NCBI RefSeq assembly: GCF_005876855.1
Contig: NZ_QLAE01000021.1
Coordinates: 1 to 64,000, forward strand
DNA: 64,000 nt
From: Stutzerimonas nosocomialis
GTDB lineage: Bacteria; Pseudomonadota; Gammaproteobacteria; Pseudomonadales; Pseudomonadaceae
Reading direction: 5' to 3'
Shown: positions 1 through 9,525 of the stretch, in pieces
Numbering within the stretch: the first letter of the stretch is position 1
How the letters are laid out: every line of letters begins with the position of its first letter
Notes under the pieces: model-generated
Database searches by the model: none
Told to the model about the DNA's origin: nothing
Seen by the model: the letters and a program-made list of their open reading frames with translations, nothing else
Translations under genes and position numbers: made by a program

Positions 1-76
1 ACTTGTCCGCGATCTGTCCGGCGGGATTGTGTCAGGTCGGGGCGGGAAGTCGTGTCAGGGGAGAACGGAGCCCGCC

Positions 77-1175
77 TTATCCGGCCCTGGCGGCAAGGAA
101 GTTCAGCAGGGCGACTTCTTCGCGGCTGAGCCATTTGCGCGGGCGGGGTTTGCGCAGGTTGGTCAGTTCGCCGTTGGTGAACGCCTGCAGGATGGCCGGG
201 TGGATGTAGCACTGGCGGCATACGGTCGGCGTGTTGCCCAGTTGTTCGGCGACCTGCCTGACCGTCTCGACGAGCTGCTTCTTCGCCGCGGACTCCGGCT
301 CCCAGGGCAGGCCGCACAGCTGGTCCAGCGCCAGGGCGCTGCCGGCCCAGGTGCGGTAATCCTTGGCGGTGAAATCGGCGCCGGTCATCTCGTGGAGGTA
401 GCCGTTGACGTCGGTGGAGGTGATGGCGTGGCGTTGGCCATCCTCGTCCAGGTATTGGAAGAGATGCTGGCCGGGCAGCTCCAGGCAGCGGCGGACGATG
501 CGGGCCAGGCGCTGGTTGCGCAGGGTCACCTTGTGCTCGACGCCACTCTTGCCGCGAAAGTGAAAGCGGATCGCACTGCCTTTGACGTCCACGTGCCGGG
601 TGCGCAGCGTGGTCAGGCCGTAGGAGCGATTGTCGCGGGCATAGCGGCTGTTGCCGACACGGATCAGCGTCGACTCCAGCAGGGCGACGACCGCGGCCAC
701 GGCCTTTTTCCCGGGGCAGGCCGCGCAGCGCCAGGTGGGTTTCGATCTGCGCGCGCAAGCGGGGCAGGGCCTGGCCGAACTCCAGCATGCGTTCGTACTT
801 GTCCGCATCGCGGATTTCCCGCCAGCGAGGGTGATAGCGGTACTGCTTGCGACCGCGAGCATCGCGTCCGGTGGCCTGGAGATGACCCTGCGGATCGGTG
901 CAGATCCAGACGTCCCGGTAGGCGGGCGGTATTACCAGCTTGTTGATGCGATCGATTTCGTTCTGATCGCGGATGCGCTCACCCTGGGGGTCGAAATAGG
1001 CGAACTTCCCCCGCACGATCCGCCGGCGAATCCCGGGCTGGGTGTCATCCACATAGTGCAGGTCGGGCGGCAGGGTGGGGCATAGCAGCGTGCCGCGGTC
1101 GTCGCCCTCGTCGAGGGGGACCGGCCGTGTGCCTTCGGCCAGGGGCGGTGCCCCTGCGGTATCGTCGAGCGCCAT
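77..1175 (-). pseudogene. DNA topoisomerase IB, broken by a single frameshift
   Basis: This is a poxvirus/eukaryote-type topoisomerase IB, which relaxes supercoils through a 3'-phosphotyrosine intermediate. The N-terminal part starts at the ATG at 1175 and reads about 155 codons, with the family's VDDTQPGIRRR and YRDVWICTDPQGHLQATGRD segments. It ends at ALRGLPREK. The catalytic part continues in a different frame, from LLESTLIRVGN through SYGLTTLR to the active-site region CRQCYIHPAIL, where Tyr is the expected nucleophile, and stops at 77. The frames are joined at 705-716, a run of five A, three G and four C on the coding strand. Removing one base restores an open frame of 365 residues, normal for bacterial members. 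The homopolymer position fits either a real frameshift or a sequencing/assembly error. Both halves look otherwise conserved, so the lesion is recent or artefactual. Confidence 0.85.
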
Positions 1176-1227
1176 CGAGGGTTCCTGAAGGGGGCCCGGC
1201 CAGGTCGCGGGCCGGGCCAGAGCCGGA

Positions 1228-1419
1228 TTACTGGGCCTGGTCGCTGCGCATGGCTTCGCCTTCGCTTTCCTGCGTGTTGCGCATGAGCAGCTTGATGGCC
1301 GCGACGACCTCGTCGATCGCCTCGCGGAAGAGGCCGGGGTTGTTGTCGGTCTCGGCCTGGTCGGCATGCTTCTGGGCGGTTTCGAGGTGTTCGTAGATGG
1401 AGGAATAGTCACCGATCAT
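1228..1419 (-). CDS. Small conserved-looking hypothetical protein (63 aa)
   Basis: The product is an acidic, probably helical 63-residue protein beginning MIGDYSSIYEHLETAQKHADQ. I do not recognise a named family. The gene is supported by a strong ribosome binding site (AGGAG about 8 bases before the ATG at 1419), by codon use like its neighbours, and by position: it lies 52 bases upstream of the topoisomerase gene in the same orientation and could be cotranscribed with it. There is no signal peptide or membrane segment. The many Glu, Asp and Ala residues and the absence of Cys suggest a soluble cytoplasmic protein. Function unknown. Confidence 0.6.
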   Translation of the reverse strand: MIGDYSSIYEHLETAQKHADQAETDNNPGLFREAIDEVVAAIKLLMRNTQESEGEAMRSDQAQ

Positions 1420-1534
1420 CGTGATCTCCTGGTCTGTGGGGCAAAGGAACGGGCGTTGTGCCCGGGCGCGTACGCCCTGTTCAAGGGACCGCGCCGTGCC
1501 GCTGGCAGTTCGCGCCGTATATCCGCAAGCCGCT

Positions 1535-1828
1535 TCAGTTTCCGGCGACGCCAGGCTGGTAGGGCATCGACCAGGGCACGAGGTGGTGCCCGTCCTTGCT
1601 CAGTTCCAGGCGCGCCTTGTCCAGGATCGCCGCGAGCTGCGCGGCATCGGCGTACTGGCTTCGGGCGATGTGGGCGATCGACAGAACGGGCTCGCCGCAA
1701 GCGTCTTCGACGCGCAGCGAATAACTGGCGTCGTCGAGATCGCTTTGGGTGATGGCGCGAAGCGGCAGGAAGGCCATCTCGCTGATGCGGGTGGCTTCGT
1801 CCAGGCTCAGGTGCAGGGCGTGCTTCAT
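1535..1828 (-). CDS. Small DUF1652-like protein (97 aa)
   Basis: The protein runs MKHALHLSLDEATRISEMAF to the end PWSMPYQPGVAGN. It shares a pattern with the protein at 2287-2562: an aromatic/Pro motif near the start (AFLPL versus AFKPF), a central beta-rich section ending in VxD or VED, a helix with LD/LEQARxELS, and a terminal PW-x-MP. The same layout, more weakly, is seen at 2823-3071, which resembles the Pseudomonas-restricted DUF1652 family. The ATG at 1828 is chosen because it lies 14 bases after the stop of the upstream gene, in the expected operon arrangement; a longer reading into that gene is only a shadow. No function is known for this family. Confidence 0.6.
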   Translation of the reverse strand: MKHALHLSLDEATRISEMAFLPLRAITQSDLDDASYSLRVEDACGEPVLSIAHIARSQYADAAQLAAILDKARLELSKDGHHLVPWSMPYQPGVAGN

Positions 1829-1842
1829 GATCGCGTCCTCGC

Positions 1843-2124
1843 TCAGGCTGCCGGCCCGACCTTGTAGGTGAGCTCGATGGTGTCGCCGCTGCCGTTGCCG
1901 ACGACCGATCCGGCTACCGGCTCGGCGGTGACCTCGCGGCCGGGATAGGCGGCCTTCAGGTGGCGCAGCCCGACGTCGCATATATGGTTGATCAGCCCGG
2001 TGAACTGCGCATCGGCAGGAATGATGAACGTGAGCACGACTTTCTGGCCGTCCGGCGATTGGGGCAGCTTGGCGAGCCCGCAGCTGTCCCACTGATCGTT
2101 TACGTAGGCTTCTGCACCTTTCAT
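1843..2124 (-). CDS. Hypothetical protein (93 aa), first gene of a two-gene operon
   Basis: The protein starts MKGAEAYVNDQWDSCGLAK and ends with TIELTYKVGPAA. A good ribosome binding site (AGGAGA, about 6 bases upstream) supports the ATG at 2124. It has alternating beta and helix segments and a Gly-rich stretch near residues 70-80, and no signal peptide or transmembrane helix. I do not recognise the family. It is followed after 14 bases by the DUF1652-like gene at 1535-1828 and is probably cotranscribed with it. Confidence 0.6.
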   Translation of the reverse strand: MKGAEAYVNDQWDSCGLAKLPQSPDGQKVVLTFIIPADAQFTGLINHICDVGLRHLKAAYPGREVTAEPVAGSVVGNGSGDTIELTYKVGPAA

Positions 2125-2247
2125 TGGTTTCTCCTGTTTGATGCGTTGCTGTTAGGACAGCCAAACAGGCCAATGGATCAGTCGGCCATGCGCCCGGACA
2201 GCCCCGTCTGGCAACAGGAAATGACGGACCCAGGGCGCATCAACGAC

Positions 2248-2272
2248 AACGCCCGGCAATGGCCGGGCGTTT
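2248..2272 (-). terminator. Rho-independent-like hairpin
   Basis: An 8-bp GC stem (CGCCCGGC / GCCGGGCG) with a four-base loop lies just downstream of the stop codon of the minus-strand gene at 2287-2562. The T-rich tail on the minus strand is short and interrupted, so termination strength is uncertain. Confidence 0.55.
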
Positions 2273-2286
2273 GTGGTTTGGGGCGA

Positions 2287-2562
2287 TCAGGCCGTTTCAG
2301 GCATGTGCCAGGGCGCGAAACTGACGCCTTCCTCGCTGAGTTCGCGGCGGGCTTGCTCGAGGGTTTCGCCGAGCTTGACCGGGTCGGTATAAACGGTGCT
2401 GGGTAGTTTGCGACGGCCCAGAAGGCGGGACTGGGTGCGATCGATAACGGTAATGCTGACTTCGCCATTGCCCTCGGGCAGCGTCCAGGCGACGCACTGG
2501 AAAGGTTTGAACGCACGGTCGGCGATCAACAGTGCGTCATTGAAACGGAGTGGCGTGTTCAT
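2287..2562 (-). CDS. Small DUF1652-like protein (91 aa), paralogue of 1535-1828
   Basis: The protein reads MNTPLRFNDALLIADRAFKPF and ends PWHMPETA. It aligns by eye with the protein at 1535-1828: both have A-F-x-P near residue 18-20, an acidic/Gly turn, a V-x-D strand, then L-x-x-x-L-x-x-A-R-x-E-L-S followed by G and a terminal PW-x-MP. The ATG at 2562 gives a length like its paralogue; an upstream start at 2613 adds a stretch with no family resemblance. A purine-rich AGAGAG lies about 14 bases upstream, so the ribosome binding site is only fair. Function unknown. Confidence 0.6.
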   Translation of the reverse strand: MNTPLRFNDALLIADRAFKPFQCVAWTLPEGNGEVSITVIDRTQSRLLGRRKLPSTVYTDPVKLGETLEQARRELSEEGVSFAPWHMPETA

Positions 2563-2822
2563 AGGGAGACTATCTCTCTGCGTGTACCGAAATGGATATG
2601 CCGCAGGCCCCATGGCCTTGGCTTATCTCACTGATGTAAGCAGAGGACTGAAAAGTCACACGACAAGTTCGGAAAGTGCAACTTGATTCGTGAATACCCT
2701 CGCGAATGTGAACTCGATTAACTTCGGCGAGTGCCCGAACGCCCCGCCGGGCGGGCTCCTGCGGCGGATTCGCGGAAACTTCCGGGAGGGTTTCGAGTTG
2801 CCCGCGCGACAATACGCCACGC

Positions 2823-3071
2823 TCAGGTTCGATTGAACACGCCGTTGCGGGTAACAAGTTCGAGGTCGGATTCGACCGCACGGATAATGCGCTCGACATC
2901 TTCTTCGGAGAGCTGTTTGGCACAGGGGATGCCAGTGACCGTCAGCAGGGTTTCGTCGGTTGCCGGATCGAAGACCCGGGCCAGCAGGGTGTGCGGGGTT
3001 TGCATCGTCGCGTCGAAGCCGAGGGGATGAAAGTGCTGCTTCATCACCTCTCGAGCACGAGTGAAGTTCAT
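2823..3071 (-). CDS. DUF1652 family protein (82 aa)
   Basis: The sequence MNFTRAREVMKQHFHPLGF, then LLARVFDPATDETLLTVTGI and a C-terminal helix with SDLELVTRN, fits the Pseudomonas-restricted DUF1652 layout: an N-terminal helix ending F-x-PL, a V-F-D-P strand-turn, a TVTGI strand, then an amphipathic helix. The ATG at 3071 is preferred to a TTG three codons upstream. No strong ribosome binding site is visible. It lies in the same orientation as the two related genes downstream, separated from the nearest by about 260 bases of non-coding sequence. The family has no known function. Confidence 0.6.
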   Translation of the reverse strand: MNFTRAREVMKQHFHPLGFDATMQTPHTLLARVFDPATDETLLTVTGIPCAKQLSEEDVERIIRAVESDLELVTRNGVFNRT

Positions 3072-3258
3072 GTGAGTCAAAGGCGATCCCGAATCTCAAA
3101 TACACCGGAGAACGGACCGCGGCTCCTCAGTCCAGATGGCGCGGCGACCGTTACCGGTGCCGCGGCCGCACTTTATCATCGAAATCGTTGGAGCACAGCC
3201 TGAAAGTCAACTTAATGGCGCTTTGACATGACGGCTTTCATGACGCACACGTGGTCGG

Positions 3259-4893
3259 TCAGATGCGGAACTGCCGCAGCAGGCCGTTCAATTGTTGCGC
3301 GACCTGCCCGAGCTGCTGCCCGCCATCGCTCGAACGCTCGGCGGCGTGCGTGCTTTGCTGCGCCAGCCCGGCGGCCTGGGTCACGTTCTGGTTGATGTCT
3401 TCCACCACGTGGGACTGTTGCAGGGTGGCGCTGGCGATCGAGGCGTTCAGCCCGGACAGATTGCGCAGCGCCTGGGTGATATGGCCCAGGCTCGCACCGG
3501 CCTGGCTGGCCTGCTCCACGGTGAGCTGCGAGGCCCGGTCGCTTTCGTTGATCACGCTGACGGCCTGGCCGGCGTTGCTCTGCAGCCGCTCGATCATGCC
3601 CTGGATCTCGGCGGTCGATTTCTGGGTACGCTGGGCCAGCAGCCGCACCTCGTCGGCGACCACCGCGAAGCCGCGGCCCTGTTCGCCGGCCCTGGCGGCC
3701 TCGATGGCGGCGTTCAGGGCGAGCAGGTTGGTCTGCTCGGCGATCGAGCGGATGACCTCGAGGACCGAGCCGATCTGGGTCGTTTCGCTGGCCAGCGACT
3801 CGATCACCTGCACCGACTTGCCGATGGTGGCGGACAGTTGTTCGATCTGCCGCAGGCTGGCATCGATGCTCTTCTGGCCCTGTTCGGCCTGCCTGCCGGC
3901 TTCCCCGACCTCCAGCGCGGCCTGCTCGGCGTTCTTGGCGACTTCCTGGACCGCGTAGCTCACCTGGTTGACGGCGGTGGCGACCAGCTCCATCTGCTGC
4001 GACTGGTGGACGCTGTGCTCGTGCGCCTCGCTCGACAGCCCGCCCAGGGCGCGCGAAGAGGCGTCCAGCGAGCCGGCGGTGTCGAACAGCTGCCCGACCA
4101 CTCCGCGCAGTTTTTCGGTAAAGCGGTTGAAGTCGCGGCTCAGCGTGCTCAGCTCGTCGTTGCCGACCACGTCCAGCGTGCGGGTGAGGTCGGCCTCGCC
4201 GGAACCGATGTCGGCCATGGCCCGCATGGTCTGACGCAGGGGCAGGGTGATGCTGCGGATCAGCACGGCGACGAGCACGGACATGATGCCGGCCACCAGC
4301 AGGCCGATGATCGAGAAGCGCATCACGTAGCCCTGGAACTCGCGCTCCACGTCATCGACGTAGATACCCGAGCCGATGATCCAGCCCCAGGGCTGGAACA
4401 GCTGGACGTAGGAAATCTTGGGCAGGGGTTCGGTTTCGCCGGGCTTGGTCCACTGGTAGGCGACGATGCCCGCGCCCTTGCGCCTGGCGATGTCGACCAT
4501 TTCGACGAACAGGGCTTTTCCGTCCGGGTCCTTGGTGGTGCTCAGGTCCTGGCCTTCGAGCTTGGTCAGCATCGGGTGCATGACCATGCGGGGCGTCATG
4601 TCGTTGATCCAGAAATAGTCCTGCCCGTGATAGCGCAGCGCACGTATCTGCTCCATCGCCGCGGACTGGGCGTCTGCTGTACCGAGGGTGCCTGCGGTTT
4701 CCAGGCGATGGTAGTGCTCGAGGATGCCGGCCGCCGTCTCGACCACGTTCTGCGTCATCTGCTGCTTGCCCAGGTAAAGGTCGTCGCGCACCTGCAGCAG
4801 GATCAGCAGGCCGAGGGCGAACAACATCAGGGTCGCCACCACTGGGATCAGCCAGAGGCGTTTGCTGATGGGGAAGTTGCGAAGAATGCTCAT
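3259..4893 (-). CDS. Methyl-accepting chemotaxis protein with single Cache domain
   Basis: This is a transmembrane chemoreceptor of 544 residues that senses a periplasmic ligand and controls CheA. In order: a first membrane helix at about residues 10-32; a periplasmic single-Cache (type 2) domain with the hallmark [15 protein letters not shown] and a following G-x-DLS motif; a second membrane helix at about 190-212; a HAMP domain after ITLPLRQTM; and a signalling domain whose hairpin tip contains [16 protein letters not shown]. The ATG at 4891-4893 is chosen because it directly precedes the N-terminal hydrophobic helix; the longer reading to 5076 adds only low-quality sequence. There is no C-terminal CheR/CheB pentapeptide. 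The ligand cannot be read from sequence, although small carboxylates are common for this Cache class. Confidence 0.93.
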   Translation of the reverse strand: MSILRNFPISKRLWLIPVVATLMLFALGLLILLQVRDDLYLGKQQMTQNVVETAAGILEHYHRLETAGTLGTADAQSAAMEQIRALRYHGQDYFWINDMTPRMVMHPMLTKLEGQDLSTTKDPDGKALFVEMVDIARRKGAGIVAYQWTKPGETEPLPKISYVQLFQPWGWIIGSGIYVDDVEREFQGYVMRFSIIGLLVAGIMSVLVAVLIRSITLPLRQTMRAMADIGSGEADLTRTLDVVGNDELSTLSRDFNRFTEKLRGVVGQLFDTAGSLDASSRALGGLSSEAHEHSVHQSQQMELVATAVNQVSYAVQEVAKNAEQAALEVGEAGRQAEQGQKSIDASLRQIEQLSATIGKSVQVIESLASETTQIGSVLEVIRSIAEQTNLLALNAAIEAARAGEQGRGFAVVADEVRLLAQRTQKSTAEIQGMIERLQSNAGQAVSVINESDRASQLTVEQASQAGASLGHITQALRNLSGLNASIASATLQQSHVVEDINQNVTQAAGLAQQSTHAAERSSDGGQQLGQVAQQLNGLLRQFRI

Positions 4894-5115
4894 CGGGGGA
4901 GGGCTCCGGCTTTTGTAATTGTTCTGGATGCGATGGCGCGAGGAATGCGCACGTCTGGATAGCTTTTCGGCTGTGCCTGGCAAAAAATGAGAGCCGCTCG
5001 GCGGCCGGTCAGTGAATTTTCTTTCGCCTCGCCAGTCACAGATGCGCCAAGGCGTCTGGCACAACCCTTTCGCCACTCACTGCTTTGCGATGGATAGCGT
5101 CGCTCTGGGGATTAG

Positions 5116-5946
5116 ATGGAACTGTGGACTGCCTTTCAGGCACTCATACTCGGCGTGGTCGAGGGCCTGACCGAATTTCTTCCCGTCTCGAGTACCGGCC
5201 ACCAGATCATCGTCGCCGACCTGATCGGCTTCGGGGGTGAGCGGGCCGAAGCCTTCAACATCATCATCCAGCTGGGGGCGATCCTGGCCGTGGTCTGGGA
5301 GTACCGGCGCAAGATCGCCGATGTGGTCATCGGACTGCCGCACAAGCGCGAAGCGCAGCGCTTCACCGCCAACCTGCTGATCGCCTTCTTCCCGGCGGTC
5401 GTGCTGGGCGTGGCCTTCGCCGACCTGATCCACGAATACCTGTTCAACCCCATCACCGTCGCGACCGCCCTGGTGGTCGGCGGGGTGGTGATGCTCTGGG
5501 CCGAGCGGCGCCAGCACAGGATCCAGGCCGAAACGGTCGACGACATGCGCTGGACCCACGCCCTGAAGGTAGGCTGCGCCCAGTGCCTGGCGCTGATCCC
5601 GGGTACCTCCCGCTCGGCCTCGACCATCATCGGCGGCCTGTTGTTCGGCCTGTCGCGCAAGGCGGCGACCGAGTTTTCGTTCTTCCTGGCGATGCCGACC
5701 ATGGTCGGTGCCGCGGTGTACTCGGGCTACAAGTACCGCGACCTGTTCCAGCCGGCGGATTTCCCGGTGTTCGCCATCGGTTTCGTCACCTCGTTCATCT
5801 TCGCGATGCTGGCGGTGCGTGCGCTGCTCAAGTTCATCGGCAATCACAGCTATGCGGCGTTCGCCTGGTATCGCATCGTCTTCGGGCTGATTATCCTCGC
5901 GACCTGGCAACTCCAGATCATCGACTGGAGCACCGCAACGCCCTGA
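5116..5946 (+). CDS. uppP: Undecaprenyl-diphosphatase UppP (BacA type)
   Basis: This integral membrane enzyme dephosphorylates undecaprenyl pyrophosphate to recycle the lipid carrier of peptidoglycan synthesis, and overexpression gives bacitracin resistance. The 276-residue length is typical. Family motif 1 is at the N-terminus ([17 protein letters not shown], with the catalytic Glu, Ser and His). Motif 2 ([13 protein letters not shown]) is near residues 160-172. About eight hydrophobic segments follow the usual order. The start ATG opens directly on the first family helix. The next gene begins 33 bases downstream and may be cotranscribed. Confidence 0.96.
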   Translation: MELWTAFQALILGVVEGLTEFLPVSSTGHQIIVADLIGFGGERAEAFNIIIQLGAILAVVWEYRRKIADVVIGLPHKREAQRFTANLLIAFFPAVVLGVAFADLIHEYLFNPITVATALVVGGVVMLWAERRQHRIQAETVDDMRWTHALKVGCAQCLALIPGTSRSASTIIGGLLFGLSRKAATEFSFFLAMPTMVGAAVYSGYKYRDLFQPADFPVFAIGFVTSFIFAMLAVRALLKFIGNHSYAAFAWYRIVFGLIILATWQLQIIDWSTATP

Positions 5947-5979
5947 TCGGCGGTGCGGACCTTCGCATAGGAGAGAGGT

Positions 5980-6486
5980 ATGACGTTGTCGATTTACCAG
6001 GCTTCCGTTCCGGTGTTCCAGCGAATGCTGGGCAATCTGGCCGACATCCTGGAGAAGGCCGAGCGCTGGACCCAGGAAGGCGCGATGAGCGCCAGCGACC
6101 TGCTCGATGCGCGCCTGGCGCCGGACATGCATCCGCTGGTGCGCCAGGTGCAGATCGCCACCGACTCGGTCAAGGGCTGCGTCGCCCGGCTCGCCGGCGT
6201 GGAGATCCCGAGCTTCCCCGATACCGAGTCGTCCCTGGCCGAGCTGCGCCAACGGCTGGACCGTACCCAGGCGTTCATCGCCAGCTTCGAGCCCTCGCAG
6301 CTCGATGGCAGCGGCGACAAGGCCATCGTGCTGAACTTCCCGGGCGTCGAGCTCAAGTACAGCGGGCGCGACTACCTGCTCAACTTCGTGCTGCCCAACT
6401 TCTATTTCCACGTCACCACGGCCTACGCCATCCTGCGCCACAAGGGACTGCAGATCGGCAAGATGGATTATCTCGGCCGGCCGTGA
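5980..6486 (+). CDS. DUF1993 domain protein
   Basis: The 168-residue soluble protein begins MTLSIYQASVPVFQRMLGNL and ends GLQIGKMDYLGRP. These ends, and the internal NFVLPNFYFHVTTAYAILRHKG segment, are characteristic of DUF1993, a DinB-like four-helix family. The conserved His in the FHVTTAY motif is a candidate metal or substrate ligand. A strong purine-rich ribosome binding site (GGAGAGAGG) precedes the ATG. The gene follows uppP closely and is ended by a strong bidirectional terminator. The biochemical role of the family is not established. Confidence 0.85.
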   Translation: MTLSIYQASVPVFQRMLGNLADILEKAERWTQEGAMSASDLLDARLAPDMHPLVRQVQIATDSVKGCVARLAGVEIPSFPDTESSLAELRQRLDRTQAFIASFEPSQLDGSGDKAIVLNFPGVELKYSGRDYLLNFVLPNFYFHVTTAYAILRHKGLQIGKMDYLGRP

Positions 6487-6492
6487 TTGCGC

Positions 6493-6530
6493 AAAAAAAA
6501 ACGCCCCGCAGATGCGGGGCGTTTTCGTTT
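6493..6530. terminator. Bidirectional rho-independent terminator
   Basis: A GC stem (CGCCCCGCA / TGCGGGGCG) is flanked by nine A on one side and TTTT-C-TTT on the other. It sits between the convergent DUF1993 and ybiT genes, so it can terminate transcription in both directions. Confidence 0.9.
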
Positions 6531-6539
6531 CCGGGCCTG

Positions 6540-8129
6540 TCAGACGGCGACGCCGAGGCTGCGCAGGTAGTCGTCGTAGGTGCCGCTGAAATCGGTCACG
6601 CCCTCGGCCGACAGCTCGATGATGCGCGTGGCCAGCGACGAGACGAACTCGCGGTCGTGGCTGACGAAGATCAGCGTGCCGGGATAGTTTTCCAGCGCCA
6701 GGTTGAGCGCTTCGATCGACTCCATGTCCAGGTGGTTGGTCGGTTCGTCCATCACCAGCACGTTGGGCTTCTTCAGGATCAGCTTGCCGAACAGCATGCG
6801 GCCCTGTTCACCCCCGGAAATGACTTTCACCGACTTCTGGATCTCGTCGTTGGAGAACAGCATGCGCCCGAGGGTACCGCGCACCAGCTGCTCGCCGCCC
6901 TGGGTCCACTGGCCCATCCAGTCGAACAGGGTCACGTCGTCCTCGAAGTCCTCGGCATGGTCCTGGGCGAAGTAACCGACCTCGGCGCTTTCGGTCCACT
7001 TCACCTCACCCGACATCGCCGGCAGTTCGCCGACCAGGGTGCGCAGCAGGGTGGTCTTGCCGATACCGTTCGGGCCGATGATGGCGACGCGCTCGCCAGC
7101 CTCGATCTGCATCGACAGGTTCTTGAACAGCGGCACGCCCTCGAAGCCCTGGCTGACGCGCTCGAGCGTCACCGCCTGGCGGTGCAGCTTCTTGGTCTGC
7201 TCGAAGCGGATGAAGGGGCTCACGCGGCTGGACGGCTTGACCTCCTCGAGCTGGATCTTGTCGATCTGCCGGGCGCGGCTGGTGGCCTGCTTGGCCTTCG
7301 AGGCGTTGGCCGAGAAGCGGCTGACGAAGGTCTGCAGTTCGGCGATCTGGGCCTTCTTCTTGGCGTTGTCCGAGAGCAGGCGTTCGCGCGCCTGGGTCGC
7401 CGCGGTCATGTACTCGTCGTAGTTGCCGGGGAACAGCCGCAGCTCGCCGTAATCCAGGTCCGCCATGTGCGTGCACACGCTGTTGAGGAAGTGGCGGTCG
7501 TGGGAAATGATGATCATCGTGCTGTTGCGCGCGGTGAGCACCGTTTCCAGCCAGCGGATGGTGTTGATATCCAGGTGGTTGGTCGGTTCGTCCAGCAGCA
7601 GCACCTCGGGGTCCGCGAACAGCGCCTGGGCGAGCAGCACGCGCAGCTTCCAGCCCGGGGCCACGGCGCTCATCGGGCCGAAGTGCTGGTCCAGCGGAAT
7701 GCCCAGACCGAGCAGCAGCTCGCCGGCGCGGGACTCGGCGGTGTAGCCGTCGTATTCGGCGAACTGCACTTCGAGCTCGGCCACGGCCATGCCATCGTCT
7801 TCGCTCATTTCCGGCAGTGCGTAGATGCGGTCGCGTTCGGCCTTGACCTTCCAGAGTTCGGCGTGGCCCATGATGACGGTGTCGATCACGCTGAATTCTT
7901 CGTAGGCGAACTGGTCCTGGCGCAGCTTGCCCAGGCGCACGTTGGGCTCGAGCATCACCTGGCCGGCGGACGGTTCCAGGTCACCGCCGAGGATCTTCAT
8001 GAAGGTCGACTTGCCGCAGCCGTTGGCGCCGATCAGGCCGTAGCGGTTGCCGCCGCCGAATTTGACGGAGACGTTTTCGAACAGCGGCTTGGCGCCGAAC
8101 TGCATGGTGATGTTGGCGGTGGAGATCAA
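6540..8129 (-). CDS. ABC-F family ATPase, YbiT type
   Basis: This is a soluble, duplicated ATP-binding cassette protein of 529 residues; ABC-F proteins act on ribosomes rather than in transport. The first cassette has Walker [10 protein letters not shown] (near residue 35) and Walker [12 protein letters not shown]. Its signature is the degenerate [14 protein letters not shown] that also occurs in E. coli YbiT, so it is family-typical rather than decay. An interdomain linker with Lys/Ala-rich helices lies at about 245-310. The second cassette has GPNGIGKTT, the signature ISGGEQGRM and [10 protein letters not shown]. No membrane segments are present. The gene stands alone and ends 10 bases from the shared terminator. 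The precise cellular role of YbiT is unclear; translation-factor activity is inferred from the family. Confidence 0.92.
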   Translation of the reverse strand: MISTANITMQFGAKPLFENVSVKFGGGNRYGLIGANGCGKSTFMKILGGDLEPSAGQVMLEPNVRLGKLRQDQFAYEEFSVIDTVIMGHAELWKVKAERDRIYALPEMSEDDGMAVAELEVQFAEYDGYTAESRAGELLLGLGIPLDQHFGPMSAVAPGWKLRVLLAQALFADPEVLLLDEPTNHLDINTIRWLETVLTARNSTMIIISHDRHFLNSVCTHMADLDYGELRLFPGNYDEYMTAATQARERLLSDNAKKKAQIAELQTFVSRFSANASKAKQATSRARQIDKIQLEEVKPSSRVSPFIRFEQTKKLHRQAVTLERVSQGFEGVPLFKNLSMQIEAGERVAIIGPNGIGKTTLLRTLVGELPAMSGEVKWTESAEVGYFAQDHAEDFEDDVTLFDWMGQWTQGGEQLVRGTLGRMLFSNDEIQKSVKVISGGEQGRMLFGKLILKKPNVLVMDEPTNHLDMESIEALNLALENYPGTLIFVSHDREFVSSLATRIIELSAEGVTDFSGTYDDYLRSLGVAV

Positions 8130-8672
8130 GAGACTTACCTATCGATGACTTGGCGGTGACGGGCCTTGGCTGGACACCAGGCGGGTAGCGATGCCCGGGC
8201 CGTTCGAGCGCCTGGCGGCCGGGCGTTCGGGCAATCCAGCGGGCAAAGCAAGAACGACAGCCTGCGAACGAGCGTCGGGCTGTCGGCAATACATGCGGGG
8301 GGTTGGCGCCGGATATTCGCGCATTGTCGCACAGGTGCGGCGGCAGTTTATATGGAGCACCGGGTCCGATGGCGCGAGTAGCCGGCGAACGGGGCTGGAA
8401 TCGGCGCCGAATCCTGGCCGCGGGCTTGGTCTGCCGCCCTGTGCAGCGCTTCAGTCGCGACCGGCGGCGGCCATCCATGGTGCATGGGGCTCGTCCACGG
8501 GCGAGCGTTCGTTGGTGACCGAACCTGTATCGCAGTCCGTGCTCTATGGGAGGTATGCAGCGGCTTTCGCCAGCCGGTAAGATGCGCGACCTGCTGTCCC
8601 GACAGCACTCCTTCTCTGCGCCGTCGCGCTGTCGCTTCACTCAAAACCCCGCTCCTTCGAGGACCATTGCTC
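8130..8672. other. Divergent intergenic region between ybiT and the rsb cluster
   Basis: This 543-base stretch separates two divergently transcribed units and must hold both promoters. Readable frames across it give low-complexity, Arg/Pro/Ser-rich translations that look like shadows of GC-rich DNA. I see no convincing small gene, RNA gene, repeat or terminator. GAGGA about 10 bases before 8673 is the ribosome binding site of the first rsb gene. Confidence 0.5.
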
Positions 8673-9515
8673 ATGTCGTCAACCGCCTTAGCTGAACTCC
8701 TGAAGCAACACGAAACGGACCTTCTCGACGCCTGGATTTCGGCTCAGCGCGCTGCGGGTATCCGCACCGACCTGATCGACGAAGCCTCGGTCGTGGCCAA
8801 CTCCCGCGAACTGCTCAAGGCACTGACGCTGGGTGCCGCCGAGGGTGTCGAGGACTTCGGCGATGCTCACTGGAGCCCGCTGAAGAACCTGCTTGACCGC
8901 CTGTCCCGCTCCCAGAGCCGGCAGGGGTTCACCCCGACCGAGACCGCCACCTTCGTCATGTCGCTGAAGGAGCCGCTGTTCGCGCTGATCCAGCGCCTGG
9001 GTGGCGGCGAGCAGGTGAAGCTCATCTGGTCGGCCAGCCAACTGATCGACAAGATCGGCCTGTACAGCATGGACAGCTTCGTCGCCGGTCGCGAGGCAGT
9101 GATCCGCGAGCAGCAGGAAAGCATGCTGGAGCTGTCGACCCCGGTGGTCGAGCTCTGGAAGGGCGTGCTGGCCATTCCGCTGATCGGTTCGCTGGACAGC
9201 AACCGCACCCAGATCGTGATGGAAGCGCTGCTGCAGAAGATCGTCGAGACCGAGTCCGACATCGCCATCATCGACATCACCGGTGTGCCGACGGTGGACA
9301 CCATGGTCGCCCAGCACCTGCTCAAGACCGTCACCGCCGCCAAGCTGATGGGCGCCAAGTGCATCATCAGCGGTATCCGGCCGCAGATCGCCGCGACCAT
9401 CGTCCACCTGGGCGTGGAGCTGGGCGACGTGATGACCAAGTCGTCGCTGGCCGATGCGTTCCGCATGGCCCTCAAGGAGCTGGACGTTCGCCTCGTCGCC
9501 AGCTCGCCACGCTGA
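8673..9515 (+). CDS. RsbR-like stressosome scaffold/sensor with C-terminal STAS domain
   Basis: The product is 280 residues. The first ~150 are helical and resemble the N-terminal sensor region of RsbR-type proteins. A STAS domain follows from about residue 165. It contains the strand-turn DITGVPTVDTMVAQHL and, 30 residues later, GIRPQIAATIVHLG. In Bacillus RsbR these two segments carry the threonines phosphorylated by RsbT, and both motifs keep Thr here (about residues 210 and 242). The ATG at 8673 has GAGGA upstream; longer starts read into the intergenic region. It is the first of six genes with overlaps or gaps of a few bases, so it is almost certainly one operon. Expected role: core of a stressosome-like complex with the next gene. 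The stimulus sensed by the N-terminal domain cannot be predicted. Confidence 0.85.
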   Translation: MSSTALAELLKQHETDLLDAWISAQRAAGIRTDLIDEASVVANSRELLKALTLGAAEGVEDFGDAHWSPLKNLLDRLSRSQSRQGFTPTETATFVMSLKEPLFALIQRLGGGEQVKLIWSASQLIDKIGLYSMDSFVAGREAVIREQQESMLELSTPVVELWKGVLAIPLIGSLDSNRTQIVMEALLQKIVETESDIAIIDITGVPTVDTMVAQHLLKTVTAAKLMGAKCIISGIRPQIAATIVHLGVELGDVMTKSSLADAFRMALKELDVRLVASSPR

Positions 9516-9525
9516 GGGCTGCGAG

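Noticed and set aside
7-76. Possible gene 3' end at the left edge
   Set aside because: The 76 bases before the topoisomerase stop codon show no coding signal or terminator that I can identify.
6540-8129. Degenerate first ABC signature in the YbiT-like protein as a sign of decay
   Set aside because: The same APGWKLR variant occurs in E. coli YbiT, so it is a family feature and not a lesion.
5583-8159. An 858-codon plus-strand frame across uppP, DUF1993 and ybiT
   Set aside because: It crosses three well-supported genes and a strong terminator, and its translation shows no domain.
8191-8580. A 129-codon frame between ybiT and the rsbR-like gene
   Set aside because: The composition is Arg/Gly/Ser/Pro-rich, there is no ribosome binding site, and it overlaps the region needed for two divergent promoters.
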